This document shows positions 33,486-45,760 of a stretch of 60,000 bases of DNA, piece after piece. Positions within the stretch are counted from its first letter, which is position 1, and each line of letters begins with the position of its first letter. A program made the position numbers and the translations under genes. Source of the stretch: Apostichopus japonicus (taxonomy: Eukaryota; Echinodermata; Holothuroidea; Aspidochirotida; Stichopodidae); contig NC_092561.1 of assembly GCF_037975245.1 (NCBI RefSeq), positions 4,015,001 through 4,075,000 on the forward strand, given 5' to 3'. The notes under the pieces are model-generated. The model searched no databases and was not told the origin of the DNA. It saw only the letters and a program-made list of their open reading frames with translations.

Positions 33486-36400
33486 TTTGCTTATGATGAG
33501 CAAATTCGTCGGATATTTTTCAGCAGTGCCTTCTCAAAACTTTTGAGGTTGAAGTTACACTTCAAACCATGACGAATATTCCATATAATTATCCAAAAGT
33601 CGGTGAATTTTCCACATTAAATCAAACTTTCGCGGGGTAACCTATTCCTCAGCTCTGTGACTAGACTGTGAACTAGGACTAAAAAAATGTGTTTGTTTCT
33701 ATACGGTGCGTATAGTACGAGATCGAGTATGTACTCAATTTGTAAACACACAGGTTGAGCAGACGATCGTGTGTTTTTCGTGTACTGCGGTCGCACAAAT
33801 TGTAGTACGGTGGCCGAGGAATTCGCGTAAAGAAACTCAGAGTGAAGAAATTCGGACGATATGTTAACAAAAATCGGATACTTAAGACTTGCTTTTGGGC
33901 GTAGTTGCAATTGAATGGACTTACTTTCATCGGTACTACATTGATCACAATTTTCCACCTATAAATTTAAATAAAGCTAATACATGTTGCTTTAACTAGT
34001 AATTTGATTTGGGTTATAACCTTATAAGGATGGTTAATGTTCGACTTGACGGAAAGTTTCAGATTTTTGACGGTAACCAGATTAATAAAAGGGTCTTTAT
34101 AACTGTCAAGAAAGGCATTACTTTTTGCGAAAGTTGGTTATTTGATTTGCTTTAGAAATTTTACGTTGATGATGGTTAATGTACAAACGGGAAGTTTCAA
34201 ATCTCGACGGTTTACAATATAAAATAGCAGTCACGTCGCGACGTCTCTTCTATACTACCGTATATTTAGGCACGCATAAAGTTTTCAATGCAATGCCATG
34301 GTCAATGCAGTTGGTTCATTCTTTTGACTAATCTAGTTGGAAGTCTGACCTCAACACCGTTATTAGCAAATTTTCGAGCGCAGCTACTTGACCCGGAAGT
34401 ACATGTTTCGCACAAACCCGGTTCTACGGACTTCGGTTCGCCTCTCTACCAAGATCAGTCAGGGGAAATTTGGATTCCCCCTCGCCCCAGCCTTTGAAAA
34501 CCTGTCCATGCCACGGTCCGTAAAATAGTTGACCACACGTATACAGCTACTTTACTAGGACAACTTAGTATATATAAGTGTGACATCATTTCTGTTTTGT
34601 TTTGTCTCTCTAAACAAAGACGCGCCATATTCAATGATAGTCATTTTTATTAAATTCTTCTGTCTGGTGTTTCATTGTATTTTTTTATTGTTTTTACTGA
34701 TTGGTTTGTTTTTTGTTCTTTTCTGATGGTTATCTCATTGTTAAAATAAAAACCCACCACTTTACTCATTTTATTATCATTTTCCATAAGTTCTACTTTG
34801 GTTTGAGGGGTAGCCATAATTATATAGCATTAAGATTTCATTAAGCCTCGTAAAAGCTTGTGCCCGTAGAAATGATAATTTCAAACAACTGACAATACAT
34901 CCATAGGCCTACTTAAACATATGCATTAATTCATGCAACTATTTCTTCTAATTCAATAAATGTTTTAATTGTATTGTCACTACTGGTATATCATGGCAAA
35001 ATATACTTCGTATTGTTGTATAGAACAATAAAAGGATTCTAACTGTTTGAATCTGGAGTTTTCATATTTTTTCTTTAAAAAAAAACCCAACAACTATCGA
35101 AAATGAGTTTTGGGCTGATGCAGTTTCTTTTTGAACGAGAATATTTCAACCCTCAATAACAACTTTTTTTAGCAAACTTAGTCGCCCTAAAAATTAATAG
35201 AGGGCGCTCAGTCTATTTGTATAAAGCATCGTCTCTGAGAAGACACAATTTGACGTCAGAGTGATAAATCCCTTGCATAGGTCTACGCAAAATGAATGAC
35301 CATTTCCAGAAGGCACGTCCCTAGCTGTGTAGTTTACTGCATGAATACACCGTTCAATCAAACAGTTCTCGTGGGGTTCTGTAAAGTTGAACAGAACAGT
35401 TAAGTCTAACCAGGGAAATACTAGAGTTCCAGGCCCATTTCCCTGCAGATCTTACCTTGAATTCCCAAATCTATAGCTACAATTGTCTGCCATCAAAATG
35501 ATGGATATCGGATGGAAATAGTGGCGCGACGCGTCCCATGGCAAAAGGACTCCATGATGACATTCGTTCTAATCCGCATCAAGTGAGATGTTTCTTTGCA
35601 CGATCATGAAAGGTTAACATAAGATATAACTACTTTTGGAAAAATGTGATCTTCGATAAATAATGATACGGAGCGGTGAATATGCATGGTAGCGTGTGGA
35701 TCGAGTCGACTCGAGATACTCTTATATTGTCTCCACTGGGACATTACCTATAGATTATTTTAACTGCTTATATTTTCCAGTTGCCCCTATACTATGGTGG
35801 TTATATCCATTGTAAAGCGTATCAGGGGTAAATTGAACATGGGAAGAGCTATGTAAGAGGAAATACAATAGTTCAATCTACAGGAATGATGAAATATTCA
35901 TGGTCTATATATGTATATTATATCATGGTTATTTCGAGGACATACCGTCATCACTTATGTCAGTTTGAAAGAGGGCCATACAGGGTAAGGGTATAGAATG
36001 AATTTATCCAGCCCGGTTTATCGTAAACTCGGTTAAAGGGTTCAGGGTTTCGTTTTGAGTGTGCTCGAGTCTTCTCTCAACACTCTGAGAGCCCACTGTA
36101 GCATATATACTTCCTTATTGAAGTCCACTCGAGGATGGTGTATGGTAACGAGTAACATTATCTCTAGTGATTGAACAAGTAATTTAAAATGTCCCTCATG
36201 ATTTATTGGAACTTTATGTAGTATAACTCTTGTCAGCAAAAACATGAGACTTGTATAAGGGCTTGATTTTTCGTATCCTTCCAAGGAGTTTGCTAGTTTG
36301 AGTTGTTCCTGGGGTGGCAGGGGGGGGGGAGAGGGATGTATGCTAGGAATGTATGTCGACGAATAAAAGACACCTTCGTCGAAATACATTGTTTTCCAAA

Positions 36401-38013
36401 CAAGTTATAACTTGTTTGGCTGTGCTGGCTATTTGGGGCTTTGCAAAACCCCAGACATAAACGATTATGGATCATGTTTGGTTTCCCGAAAGGGGAAACT
36501 ATAGAGTCTCTCTTACCGACTTTGCAAAACCGAGGATTTCAAAGTCGGCAATGACTATCACGCGCGTCGCAAAGTCGGTAACTGCTATTACGACTAGATT
36601 CTTCTAACACGGCAGCATACATATACGTTGTACTCGAAGCCGAAGCCAAACTTTGAATTAATCAGGTCGCACATCCGGAGTCTATTCATGCTAAGTTCTT
36701 CAATACCGCTGTTCAAGACAACACCCAGTTGTTTAGTTGAATGCAGAAGTTAGAAGAATACAGAAATCAGCGCAAGAATTTTCGAATTACTCTCTTATCA
36801 TTGACCTTACAATGGCAGCGATTGGTGATGAAGAGGTCTCCTACTGTATAATGTCCGTTTTGGCTTTCCATACACGAGGGCTTCTTCGAATATCGGAGTT
36901 TTATCTGTCAGAAGCTAGATAACAGACCAATCATACGTTCACTGCTAGAAGACCAGTAACCACCAAAAAAAGACTCAAAACCAATATTTATTTAAATATA
37001 AAGTGCTTTGAACTTTTTGGCATTGAGGGCACTGAAGGCTATATGTTGACTTCTGCGTCAGTATTGTAAATAAAGAGTCGAGAATAACAGGCCATAAATA
37101 TAGATTAAATACGGGGCAAGTTTCGAACTCACGTAGACGGAATTTTGTCAGGCAAAAAGCGGTCATGATACGAACCTTAATGTTAATCTCTTGAAATAAA
37201 ACTCTTTGGAATTCAATGGTAGAGAACATTGAGAGAATCCCTTTTCCTGGTAAGTAGAAACATGTTTATTATTGGTGCATAAAGCCTCTCTAGGATATAT
37301 ATCAGTAGATTTAACATAATGTTATCTCCTACATTATACCCAACGATTCATTCACACGTTCGCTTTACCCCATCACACAAACCAATAGAAAGCAGACAAA
37401 TTTGACAAGAGTATACCGTAATGCATCTCTCAGTGAATATGTTTGGACGTTTCCTTAGACAGGGCAAGCGGCGTAACGCCAGGGGTTGAAGGATGCAGAA
37501 GGCCCTGGTCGAGGAACTTACAAATTATTAGGGGCCCGGGCCCGGTTTTGATAAACATTATCTATATTAACACAATACATATGCAATGTATATTAATCAT
37601 CATTGTATTGATGTAAGCTGTTCTTTAAGTTAGCAAGTGACCATTTTGTCATGAGAAATTGCACAAATAGAGTCAAAATCGGACACAGTAAGCGGAGGCA
37701 AGGTGCAACTCAAGATAAAGCAACCTCTTTGAAAAAAGTCAATAATAATATATGTAATGGCATACAATCTGAGTTGAACAGCATTGGAGGATCCACGGAG
37801 GGAACCGGGCAGGCTTCGGGCATTAGCTCAGCGTAGTATTAGTTAAGATGGCTTAAGTTCCATTAGTGTTTGCAACATTCATTTTGATGAAATTGTAAAT
37901 GGCACTTAAAAAAAAACACTATGGCTCGTTAGACGCGTTCGCAAACTGACTAGGATATTATATATAGATTCTTACATTTACGCCAATAAATATATTAAAT
38001 TAAAATAAAAAAA
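33486..38013. other. Region upstream of DAGLA and TRIM, no gene supported
   Basis: Contains the presumed DAGLA promoter and 5' UTR just right of 33485, with no clear TATA box. Minus-strand frames at 33617-33958 and 36042-36389 are long for the base composition, but I see no known domain. A relic of a GC-rich repeat lies near 37460-37560. TRIM 5' untranslated exons are likely but not identified. Confidence 0.5.
36396..36419. repeat. 24-bp perfect palindrome
   Basis: CCAAACAAGTTA followed directly by its exact reverse complement TAACTTGTTTGG. No associated gene is evident. Confidence 0.85.
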
Positions 38014-38025
38014 ATGTATGTCTCA

Positions 38026-38036
38026 CTTTCCTCCAG
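38026..38036 (+). promoter_or_regulatory. 3' splice site before TRIM start
   Basis: CTTTCCTCCAG, 13 bases before the ATG. It implies an upstream 5' untranslated exon. The pseudogene has the matching TTTTCTTGCAG at the same distance. Confidence 0.65.
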
Positions 38037-38049
38037 GTTTCCTGTCAAG

Positions 38050-40233
38050 ATGGCTTTTCTTATTCCTATAAATGACATGGATGAAAGCTTATTTAAATGT
38101 GCAATTTGTCTAAATCAATTGAGAGAACCGAAACTTCTTCCTTGCCTGCATCGATGTTGTACGGATTGCTCACAATCAAAACTTGGAGGACCAAATGAAT
38201 CATTTCAATGTCCAAAATGTAACCAAAAATTTAACATACCATCTGATGGATTAAAAGGACTGAAGACAGACTCCCATATGAAATCTCTATTATATTTCAT
38301 TGACCTTAAAAGTAAATTTGAAAGCGAAGAGGAAATAGAATGCGCAGGTTGCTCCAAGAAAATGAAACGTATGGCTTATTGCTTCAAATGCAGCGACTAT
38401 TTGTGCGAAGATTGCGGTCAATTCCATCGCAAAAGTAGGATCCTGGAAGAGCATTGGGAGTTCGTCGTAAATCTTAAAGATGTTGGATTAAGTGAGATGA
38501 TGGAGAAAGGTATGGCTTGTATTTCGAAGGCGCCAAAGTGTCCGATTCATAATGACAAAGTGTCGGATGCATGCTGTGTCACTTGCAAAAACATCCCTCT
38601 TTGCATCGCGTGCGTTACAACTGGCAAACACAGCGGCCATAACATATATAACGTTAGCGACTTTGCACAAATGGAGAGAACAAAATTTAAAGAAGAAGTA
38701 AAGAACCTAGAAGAAGTTCGAAATAAGGTTTGTAGCTTATCTTTGAAAATAAAGACTGTTGGAAAACAACTTACCTCGAATGCTTCAGCGAGGAGAAGCA
38801 TTCTTCAAACACAATACGACGAGGAAGATGGAAAATGGACGAAACTACTGAAAGACCATGAAGACGCTATTAAAATCCGAGAGAAGGGAGACGTAGCTCG
38901 ATTAGAAAAGCAATTGGTAAAGGAAATGGAAGCACTTAAAGTAAAATATAACAAGCTTATACAAGAACGCAAAGCAATAACTAAGGAAGAACTACAAGTT
39001 AAAAATTCGAAAGGAATGGAAATATCAAAAGAGCTCGATATTTTGAGGAATGAATTGCATTATCTACAACAATCCATAGACCAACAGACAGAACAGAATG
39101 CTGAAGAACTGAAAGAGATTTCGGACTTGACTGAACAAAGCGTGATAATGTGTGATAACCTAAGATCAACGGCATCTGTTATATTGGCGACACATGACAA
39201 ATGGTCGGACGCCAGCTGTATGCCATACTTGAGAAAAGCTTACAAATCTCTCATTGATGGTGCTAGGATGGAATTTCCAGAGTTGGAATCCCTTTCCTTG
39301 ATTGAAAAGAGAGATCTTCCACCACTTAACAGTGACAAAGTGAGAATTCCGGAGGAGGAAGACTTGGTGGTTAATATTGAAGGAAGCAAAAATGCGGCTT
39401 GGTGGATCACCGGACTAGCAAGTGGTAGAGACGGGCGGATCTTCATCACTAGTGAATCTGCTGATAGGCATGCTGCGACAATCATCTACAGATTCCACAA
39501 CGGCGAACTGCAACATTATCCGCCAAAAGAGGTTCTTCGTTTGAGTCTTCATAAAGCAAATACTGCCTTTTCACATTCATCGGTCATTTTCCCATTTGGA
39601 GAAAAGGAAATCCGTATTTATGATGATGATAACCGTTCTTACACAAGAAAGAAAATAGAAAGTATAGTGGAGGAATGGCTACCTGATCTATCTGTAATGG
39701 GCGCAGTTCTCGACTATGCTAACAATCAGATCTTGGTGTATACTAACAGCAGGGATACATTTGTTCTCGATAATAAACTGACCTTCCTTTACAAGTTTAC
39801 ATTACCAGAAGTGATCAGTTGGCCCAGAAATATTGCAATTCGCAATAACAAGCTACTTGTTTGTGATTTTGCTAAAAGACGTGCGCATATTGTGACTCTA
39901 TATGGGATGGATGCTTCTTTACAAATTGAGATCACGAAACCGGATTTTGAAGAGGGCGACTGGGGACCTCTTAGTGTTTGCATGGATAAGAAAGGTTTCA
40001 TCTACATGCTTTGGGAGGCAACCATCAGATATCAATCTCGATGTAACCTGGTGCAGTTTAGTCAAGATGGTCGAACCTTGCTGAAGAATAAACCAGTGGA
40101 ATCTGATGCACAATTTGTTGCAATGTTGGATACAGACGAGGGCGAGAAACTTGTGGTGGCCACTTGGACTTCAAAGAGGCTATACGTCTACGGATTGGTA
40201 AATACACAGTCAATATTGCTACCATTTATGTAA
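38050..40233 (+). CDS. TRIM-family RING E3 ubiquitin ligase (single coding exon)
   Basis: 727 residues. A C3HC4 RING spans residues 17-57 (C17, C20, C32, H34, C37, C40, C54, C57), a first B-box about 98-126 (CAGC, CFKC, CEDC), and a second about 157-200 (CPIH, CVTC, CIAC, GHN). A Lys/Glu-rich coiled coil follows to about residue 380. The last 300 residues hold repeated beta-rich stretches such as GLASGRDGRIFI, like the NHL/propeller tails of TRIM2/3/71-type and TRIM56-like proteins. The start at 38050 is preferred over an upstream in-frame Met at 38014: an acceptor CTTTCCTCCAG ends at 38036, and the pseudogene at 44675 starts at the same point. The role is presumed ubiquitin transfer, possibly immune. 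The lineage is known for TRIM expansion; the exact subfamily is not assigned. Confidence 0.9.
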   Translation: MAFLIPINDMDESLFKCAICLNQLREPKLLPCLHRCCTDCSQSKLGGPNESFQCPKCNQKFNIPSDGLKGLKTDSHMKSLLYFIDLKSKFESEEEIECAGCSKKMKRMAYCFKCSDYLCEDCGQFHRKSRILEEHWEFVVNLKDVGLSEMMEKGMACISKAPKCPIHNDKVSDACCVTCKNIPLCIACVTTGKHSGHNIYNVSDFAQMERTKFKEEVKNLEEVRNKVCSLSLKIKTVGKQLTSNASARRSILQTQYDEEDGKWTKLLKDHEDAIKIREKGDVARLEKQLVKEMEALKVKYNKLIQERKAITKEELQVKNSKGMEISKELDILRNELHYLQQSIDQQTEQNAEELKEISDLTEQSVIMCDNLRSTASVILATHDKWSDASCMPYLRKAYKSLIDGARMEFPELESLSLIEKRDLPPLNSDKVRIPEEEDLVVNIEGSKNAAWWITGLASGRDGRIFITSESADRHAATIIYRFHNGELQHYPPKEVLRLSLHKANTAFSHSSVIFPFGEKEIRIYDDDNRSYTRKKIESIVEEWLPDLSVMGAVLDYANNQILVYTNSRDTFVLDNKLTFLYKFTLPEVISWPRNIAIRNNKLLVCDFAKRRAHIVTLYGMDASLQIEITKPDFEEGDWGPLSVCMDKKGFIYMLWEATIRYQSRCNLVQFSQDGRTLLKNKPVESDAQFVAMLDTDEGEKLVVATWTSKRLYVYGLVNTQSILLPFM

Positions 40234-42708
40234 ATAAGTGTTTCGACGGAACGTCCATGGAATTTACGTGTTTGCAAGTTACGGTTCAGTCGTTATAAGA
40301 AATAGTTAACAGTGAATAGTAAATAATAATTAGAAGAAACAAAAAAGTATCTCTATGGAATTAGATATACTTTCATATTTCATCTCAGTTACATATGAGT
40401 TCGTACTTGGGGGTAAAATGTAAATCATCCGATCATGTCAATATTTGCAGTAGGTATTGATTTAAACTATAGTATGTGAACGTAATCGTTGTTAAAATTA
40501 AAGAAAAAAATATACAAAAAAAAGAAGAAAAACTTCCGGCAAATATCGGAGGCCACATTTTGAGATCTGTGAATTTCTTGACACATACAAGAGATGAACC
40601 AAGTACTTTAGGATACATGGTTCGTTTGTATTGGTGTAAGTTATTGTGCAGGATGAATGTTGTTATTCAAACTTTCTGACCAGTTCGACGTTCACATGTG
40701 ACCCGTAGTTGATTATGTCTCGTAGGAATGGTTTTAAGTGTAAATTGTATTTATTTACAATGTATCTTACAAATGTACAGGGTAATGTGGAAGATATAGC
40801 TTACAAATGTGATTACATGATTGAAAAATGCTGCTTCCATTCTCATTGCAGAACGTAGTAGACGGAAACTGATAACGGTCGCAATGGTATCCATTGGTGG
40901 TAAGTTACCGGCTCAAGAACCATGCAGTCAGAGAGATCGAACGGACGAGAAAATTAACTCGTAAAGGTACAGGAAGAGATTGTGAAACGAAGCGAATTTG
41001 ATGTTGTATGTCAAAATATACATGGGACTTCATCTACATCAGCTTTTGGTTCTCCTATATGATTGGAATACATGTAGTATAACTTTGACAAATTCAATGA
41101 AATGTTGAATAGTTTGTTGTTGAATATTGGTCGAGTAACTTCACATTTAATTGGCAGTTACAAATTACCTGTCAGTGACAAACAAAGACAAATGTGTTGC
41201 ACATTTGTGACGTCACAAGTATTGCGTCATCTAGTTTCCAAATGAGTAACATAGCATGATCGCTGACTAGTGTCATTTTGAGCCCTGTGGAATTTGATGA
41301 GCCATTGTGTACTTGAGGAGCCATTGTTAATATAATGGTAGATTGTATGGGATAATCTCTCCTGGTTTATAAGCAGGCAAAGCTTCGTAGCAGATTATTT
41401 AAGTACTCTGTGGAGCTGCCTCCGTATATCCTTACCCACTAGCAAACTTACCCTGGGGTTGTGATGCAATACGTGGAACATGTCGGTATATTCAAAGGTT
41501 AAGATCCGTGTGTGATCTCCTATATCAATAGCAATACTTATATCTGTATTAGGGGTTTCGTGGTAATTCAGACTTTTCTTTATGTAAATGCCTTTAATTA
41601 CGAAATACGAAATAACAATATTTTTTATAGCAGTAAAATTTTAAGCTTATGTCAGAGGCTCATATATATTGTGCCTGTAGTGAAGGAAGAACTAATTTTA
41701 CATTCGACAGTTCACATTATATAGTTTTACAATCTACATTCTACTCTGGCTATGTAAACACGTATTTCTGTAGCATCTAGATTTGTCGCCGACTTAACCG
41801 CAAGGTTGTATATATATCAAATTTTAATCTTCAACAGCTATGCGACTTTATAATATACGCAATTGCTCGCATTCGTACTAGCTAAGCCGTTCTCGCGGAT
41901 AAGTTTCGGTGTCCGTGTTTGCCTTCTTCGGGATCCCAAGTACAAGATCTTGTACCAAGTTTCCATCGTTCTGGCTTGACGCTAATCACAGGCAGAAAAT
42001 TGTTACAGTATATTTGCAAAGCGAGAAGCTAAAAATGGTATAACTGACGGATCATCATATCAATTTCTCGCAATTGTATATTTTTACATCAGACTTCGAA
42101 GAATAATCCAGAAAGCATATGGAATTTTTCAAAACGTTAAATGTTTTAGACTTAACAACGTTAAAAGGTACCAGACCCACTTGTAAGCCACTCACCATAT
42201 TTCTATATTTCAAACATCCTCAAGCTGTTTAAGACACGTTCTTATTTTGAAGGACGTTATTTGTAAACATGAACATAGTTTATACAAGTACTTTATGTTT
42301 TATTTGTGGTGACTATCTAGTGCAAAGTTGAGATTTATAAGCAAGCATTAATACTCTGTATCTACATACATTTTTATTGCCAAATTTTCAAGTACAGGCA
42401 CTCAAAAGGCGGTAAGTTACTGTAAAATCAGTGGACTACGTGCCGGGACCTGGTTACCTGGTACCTTTAACAAAAAAACCAAAATTGTGGTAAATATGTT
42501 TTGATGATAACAAGTTGACATCTGAGTATCCATAAAGTAGAAGTCACACAATGTATATAGGACTAGTATCCTTCCAATTCTGACCAAACTATCAAAACAA
42601 AGATACTTTTCCTATAGACTGGTTCGATGTCAGTCAAACGGCAATTCAGCATCAGATTTTGATTCGCATTTCGCTTTCCGTCACTTATTTTTCACGGAGA
42701 GAATACAG
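40234..42708. other. Between TRIM and fold-back element, nothing recognised
   Basis: TRIM 3' UTR followed by AT-rich sequence. No canonical AATAAA close to the stop; ATTAAA at about 40497 could serve. No exon recognised in the rest. Confidence 0.45.
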
Positions 42709-43345
42709 AGGTAAGTTTACCCACTCGATACTCATAGCAAGTACAGTAACTACTGTTCATGTTCCACAACCATTCACCAGTAACTACTGCGCTGTGTTCG
42801 TAACACGGTAACATGAGTTACAGGTGGCACAGTAATTACTGCAAAGCTGTTACACGTTCCCATGTAAGACAAAGAACTGCGCGACTGGACAAGGAGTCTA
42901 TGAGCATTTGACGTGGTAAATTATTACTATATTAAGGCCTTCTTTACACGTGGGGCTACCCATAAGGCTCATCTAGGTTCCCCCTCCCCCACCTTAGGTC
43001 CCATTTTGTGTATCTGTTTTGTATCTATTTGAGACTTGCACACAATCACCTGTCCGTGAAGAATGTTTCAATCAAATGGATTTACTAATACGATTAGAAA
43101 AAAGTTAGGCTACCATCTGAATCTCGCATGCAGTATAAAACTAGGATGTGGTCTTCGTTACCCAGACGCCCCGCATTTTCACCTTTCGGACTTGTAGTTC
43201 AACGTGTAACAGCTTTGCAGTAATTTCTGTGCCACCTGTTCCACATGTTACCGTGTTGCGATCACAGCGCAGTAGTTACTGATGTACGGTTGTGGAACAT
43301 GAACAGTAGTTACTGTACTAGCTATTGGTATCGGGTGGTTTACCT
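42709..43345. mobile_element. Fold-back element with ~150-bp inverted ends
   Basis: The left arm (about 42709-42865) carries CGATACTCATAGCAAGTACA, GTAACTACTGTTCATGTTCC and GGTGGCACAGTAATTACTGC. The right arm (about 43195-43345) is its reverse complement with scattered differences. GAGGTAA marks both outer ends. Within each arm GTAACTACTG-type words are themselves repeated. The 330-bp centre is non-coding. Confidence 0.88.
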
Positions 43346-43621
43346 CATTGTCCATTCACTTTTAATGACATACGTGACATACGGGTGTGACTAATTGGTA
43401 TTTATTTATTTATTTATTTATTTATTATTATTATTTTTTTTGGCACTAATGATTCTATAAAATATTAATGAAACTTTCAAGGAATGATCTTTACTAGCAG
43501 ATTTTAATAGGTTCAGTCTCTTCTCCAAATATCATGCAGTGACCTGAATGAAAACCGATATTTTCATCTTTAATTCCTGTACATTTTCAGATCGATCAAT
43601 CTTTTTTATGTTAAACGCTTT

Positions 43622-44364
43622 CGATTTATTCGATTTATTTTAAACCAGTATAAATATAAAATATTTATAAATAGGCATTCATCAAAAAACAGTTCTTATT
43701 AAGATTAAACAAATGATATGGTAAATGGTAAGTGAAAGAAATAAGATTGTTAAATGGTTTAAACATAAAATGATGAAACAGTCATTACTGAAACTATAAT
43801 AAAGGTTCTAAACTATCAAATTGTATAAACATTGCTGCACGGTATATGAACGAATTTCTATACAGTTGAATTCTATATTTGGGCAAGATATTTGGATTTC
43901 TGAGGGTTCTGGTTGACTTCACTAGATGACTCATGAGTGGGACATGCAGTGGGTGTTTTTCATCATTCCTGATTTTTTCTGTCATTCTGACGAAGTCTCT
44001 CCTAGCAGCTCCATTTACTTCCTCTCTTAATGATTGATAGTCGATATGCAGTATTTGTGATGCATACTTAAGGAATTTTATCAGTCTGGATTTATCTTTA
44101 GCGGAAATGAAGTGATACCAGACAGGTACAGCATATATAATGTGTGGCAAGATGAAAGAACGGAAAACACTCTCCTTTGCACCTTCATTGAAGAAAGATA
44201 CTACGTAAGCCAAGCTGGACAACATGTAATACACCTTACTCAATGCCTTCGATATATGACAACTGAATGTCAGTTTATCATCTATGCATACCCCTAAGTA
44301 GTCACTCTTTGACGTTCGCTCTACCTTCGACGCATGTATTTCAACCCTTTGCATTTGCTTTGCA
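43622..44364 (-). mobile_element. 5'-truncated non-LTR retrotransposon with 37-bp TSD
   Basis: A 743-bp insert flanked by two copies of a 37-bp sequence (TTTCAGATCGATCAATCTTT..) at 43585-43621 and 44365-44401. The minus-strand 3' end finishes in AATAAATCG repeats instead of a poly-A tail, as in CR1/L2-type LINEs. The insert carries the end of the reverse transcriptase polyprotein (next entry). Confidence 0.85.
43794..44354 (-). pseudogene. LINE reverse-transcriptase C-terminal fragment
   Basis: 186 codons open from the truncation point to a stop. It reads SDYLGVCIDDKLTFSCHI, the thumb/connection motif YLGxxxDxxLxFxxHI found after the RT palm of LINEs. FILPHIIYAVPVWY follows, matching the LxPxxxYxxxxW motif. 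The RT catalytic motif, endonuclease and ORF1 are absent. It is a dead 5'-truncated copy with little frame damage, so it inserted rather recently. Confidence 0.85.
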
Positions 44365-44674
44365 TTTCAGATCGATCAATCTTTTTTATGTTAAACGCTT
44401 TGCAATTATTTTATGTAAGATACTGAAACCTTTCCCAACAATACAATACATATAGTGTAAGGAGACTTTAGTCTATTACCTCTTCTGTTATGTGTTATAA
44501 TCTATCAGATCATCTCGTATTTTGAGTATATTTATTTTACTTTCGAATCTGTCAAGTTATAAACAAACGATCGAAATAGATCGATGACGTCACATTGCAT
44601 TGAGCAATCTGGTAATTCAAGCTCAGAGTCAAAATAACACATTTTAAACGTTTTCTTGCAGACTTTCGGTCAAA

Positions 44675-44862
44675 ATGTCGTTTGTTGTTCCTCTAAATGA
44701 CATTGATAAAAGCTTATTCAAATGTTCAATTTGTCTTAATCAATTGAGAGAACCGGAACTTCTTCCTTGCCTTCATTGATGTTGCATGGATTGTTTAGGA
44801 TCAAACCTATCAACCACTCCCAACGATTCCTTCCGGTGTCCAAAATGTTACCAATTTTGTAA
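44675..44862 (+). pseudogene. TRIM RING pseudogene (premature TGA)
   Basis: Starts ATG in the same context as the TRIM gene at 38050 and encodes DKSLFKCSICLNQLREPELL, then PCLH. TGA at 44777-44779 replaces the CGA (Arg35) of the intact gene, a single C-to-T change. Homology continues past the stop through a second CPKC at about 44840 and ends near 44862; B-boxes and the tail are absent. An acceptor-like TTTTCTTGCAG precedes it, so it arose by DNA duplication, not retroposition. Confidence 0.9.
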
Positions 44863-44887
44863 TAAAAAGCAACAAGCAAGTATACTT

Positions 44888-44951
44888 AAAAAAAAAAAAA
44901 AAAAAAAACAGAACTTAAAGAAACAATAAAGATGGGGGGGGAGGGGGGGTA
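44888..44951. repeat. Poly-A run then poly-G-rich tract
   Basis: About 22 A residues near 44888-44909, followed by GGGGGGGGAGGGGGGG at about 44934. It marks the 3' breakpoint region of the TRIM pseudogene. Confidence 0.7.
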
Positions 44952-45119
44952 AAAAGGGGGACAGGAATGAAGAGGAAGAACACAAAATTGGTGTTACAGT
45001 GAATTCACTCACACACAAACAAAAACAATTCTAAATGATATAAGTCATGCATGCATAACCTTGACAATGGGATAACTGATCTGCTGCTGTCGGAAGAAAA
45101 TTAGTGAAAAATTATGACG

Positions 45120-45760
45120 TATATACATTACAACTAGCATTACGATTATCTTACAAGTTATATAATGAAATACATTACAAGTTATATTCCATTACAAGTT
45201 ATATTACATTATCGCACAAGTTATATTACAAGTGACAATACAAGTTACATTACATCACATGACATTACATTATGGTATATTAAAGTACATTACCGTACAA
45301 GTAATGATTAAAGAAGAAATACACTTACAGTGAAAAGCTATGCATTACATTAAAATACAACTTACATGACGTTATATTACAACAAGTATTACATTATATT
45401 ACAATTTACATTTCAAATTAGACCTTATCTTACAGTACATTTCAAGTTACATTATAATACAAATTGTACATTATCTAACAAGTTATATATTACATTATCT
45501 TACAAGTTATCTTACAAGTTACATTACATTATCTTACAAGTTATATTACAAGTTACATTACGTTATGGTATATAACATAGCATTAACGTACAAGAAACGA
45601 AGATCGTAGACATAAAGTTGAAAGACTTACAAATAAAATCCATCATATATTTTATACAAGTTACTACGGTATTACGTTACAATATACATTACAAGTTACT
45701 TTACAAGTGATATCACATATTTTATTACATTATATCTCAGTGCATCATACCGAACAAGAC
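45120..45760. repeat. TTACAAGTTA/ACATTACATT low-complexity array
   Basis: Over 600 bp is built from the words ATTACA, TTACAAGTTA and TATATTACATTA in irregular order, with a longer sub-repeat around GTACATTACCGTACAAG and its later variant. No fixed period. The plus-strand frame at 45366-45575 is an artefact. Confidence 0.8.

Noticed and set aside
33337-33546. Plus-strand 69-codon frame
   Set aside because: It is the antisense shadow of DAGLA exon 1, which carries the real family signature.
36042-36389. 115-codon minus-strand frame
   Set aside because: No recognised domain and no splice sites linking it to anything; left unannotated.
38014-38049. Upstream in-frame Met extending the TRIM protein by 12 residues
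   Set aside because: A splice acceptor lies between it and the second Met, and the pseudogene shares only the second start.
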